Source: Marinobacterium sp.
GTDB lineage: Bacteria; Pseudomonadota; Gammaproteobacteria; Pseudomonadales; Balneatricaceae
Reading direction: 5' to 3'
DNA length: 40,592 nt
NCBI GenBank assembly: GCA_025800125.1
Contig: JAOXSF010000115.1
Location: 1-40,592, forward strand
Program-made: the position numbers and the translations under genes
The notes under the pieces: generated by a model
The model's input: only the letters and a program-made list of their open reading frames with translations
The model's database searches: none
What the model was told of the DNA's origin: nothing
In this document: positions 40,462-40,592 of the stretch, piece by piece
Numbering within the stretch: position 1 is the first letter of the stretch
Layout: every line of letters starts with the position of its first letter

Positions 40462-40592
40462 TCAGATAATAAGTGCAACACTCATGATTGAACGGTGAGA
40501 GGTGGTCAACCACTGATTGGTGATACGCTTCAGCTCGCCAAAGTAGAAACGGAACATCATGAGTTATCAGCAGTTGACCGAAGGGAAACGAT
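40460..40592 (+). mobile_element. Left end of an IS30-family insertion sequence (partial)
   Basis: HsdS similarity stops at about 40461, and a + strand transposase frame starts at 40559 and runs off the window. The first bases after the boundary, ATTCAGATAATAAGTGCAAC, are the likely terminal inverted repeat; its partner and the target duplication lie beyond the window. Confidence 0.65.
40559..40592 (+). CDS. IS30-family transposase, N-terminal fragment at window edge
   Basis: ATG at 40559 begins MSYQQLTEGKR and then leaves the window. This N terminus (MSYxxLTEGxRY) is typical of IS30-family DDE transposases, where it precedes a helix-turn-helix. GGA lies upstream of the ATG. Only eleven residues are visible, so the family call rests on this motif plus the context of a broken hsdS. 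Confidence 0.7.
   Translation, partial: MSYQQLTEGKR

Overview
The window is a stretch of gammaproteobacterial chromosome. The conserved block proB-obgE-rpmA-rplU divergent from ispB, the fabA-fabB pair, a P. aeruginosa-like gap, an adenine-deaminase-type Add homologue and a MexEF-type RND pair point to a Pseudomonas/Oceanospirillales-like, probably marine, aerobic heterotroph. That placement is inferred from remembered family resemblance, not from a search.

Layout. 1-170: intergenic edge with a + strand terminator. 171-4501: glycerol to triose phosphate (glpK divergent from glpD, then gap). 4734-8707: a two-gene signalling operon, REC-HD-GYP (c-di-GMP phosphodiesterase type) plus a large hybrid histidine kinase. 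8827-12107: adenine/adenosine deaminase, a small membrane protein, an AEC-family transporter and a LysR regulator, all on the minus strand. 12517-12726: a CspA-like cold shock protein with its terminator, followed by about 400 bp without an intact gene. 13243-16289: proB, obgE, rpmA, rplU (minus). 16629-20401: ispB, tpm (minus), fabA, fabB. 20543-25733: a molybdenum cofactor block (moaA, moeA, moaC, moaD) in which moaC-moaD are locked by 2-4 nt junctions between two acyltransferase genes. 25985-29153: SirB2-like membrane protein, an RmlD-type reductase, and an unusual EF-hand/coiled-coil protein. 29251-33574: RND efflux permease and adaptor lipoprotein. 33944-36328: dihydroorotase and gamma-carbonic anhydrase (minus) divergent from a Fur/Zur-like regulator, with a palindromic operator centred between them. 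36380-40592: a type I restriction locus (hsdR, a new small ORF, an hsdS remnant) cut by an IS30-family insertion at the right edge.

The most interesting parts are: (1) the dihydroorotase/gamma-carbonic anhydrase/Fur-family module, which fits a zinc-sparing backup set; its dihydroorotase has Gln in place of the first His of the HxH metal motif; (2) the IS30 element that has removed the first target-recognition half of HsdS; (3) an unlisted 44-codon ORF between hsdS and hsdR, with a ribosome-binding site and an overlap with the hsdR start; (4) structured leaders upstream of gap, the HD-GYP gene and the RND adaptor; (5) several 14-18 bp tandem duplications confined to spacers. I did not find a clear case for a wholly new multi-gene system. 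Housekeeping genes make up most of the window.
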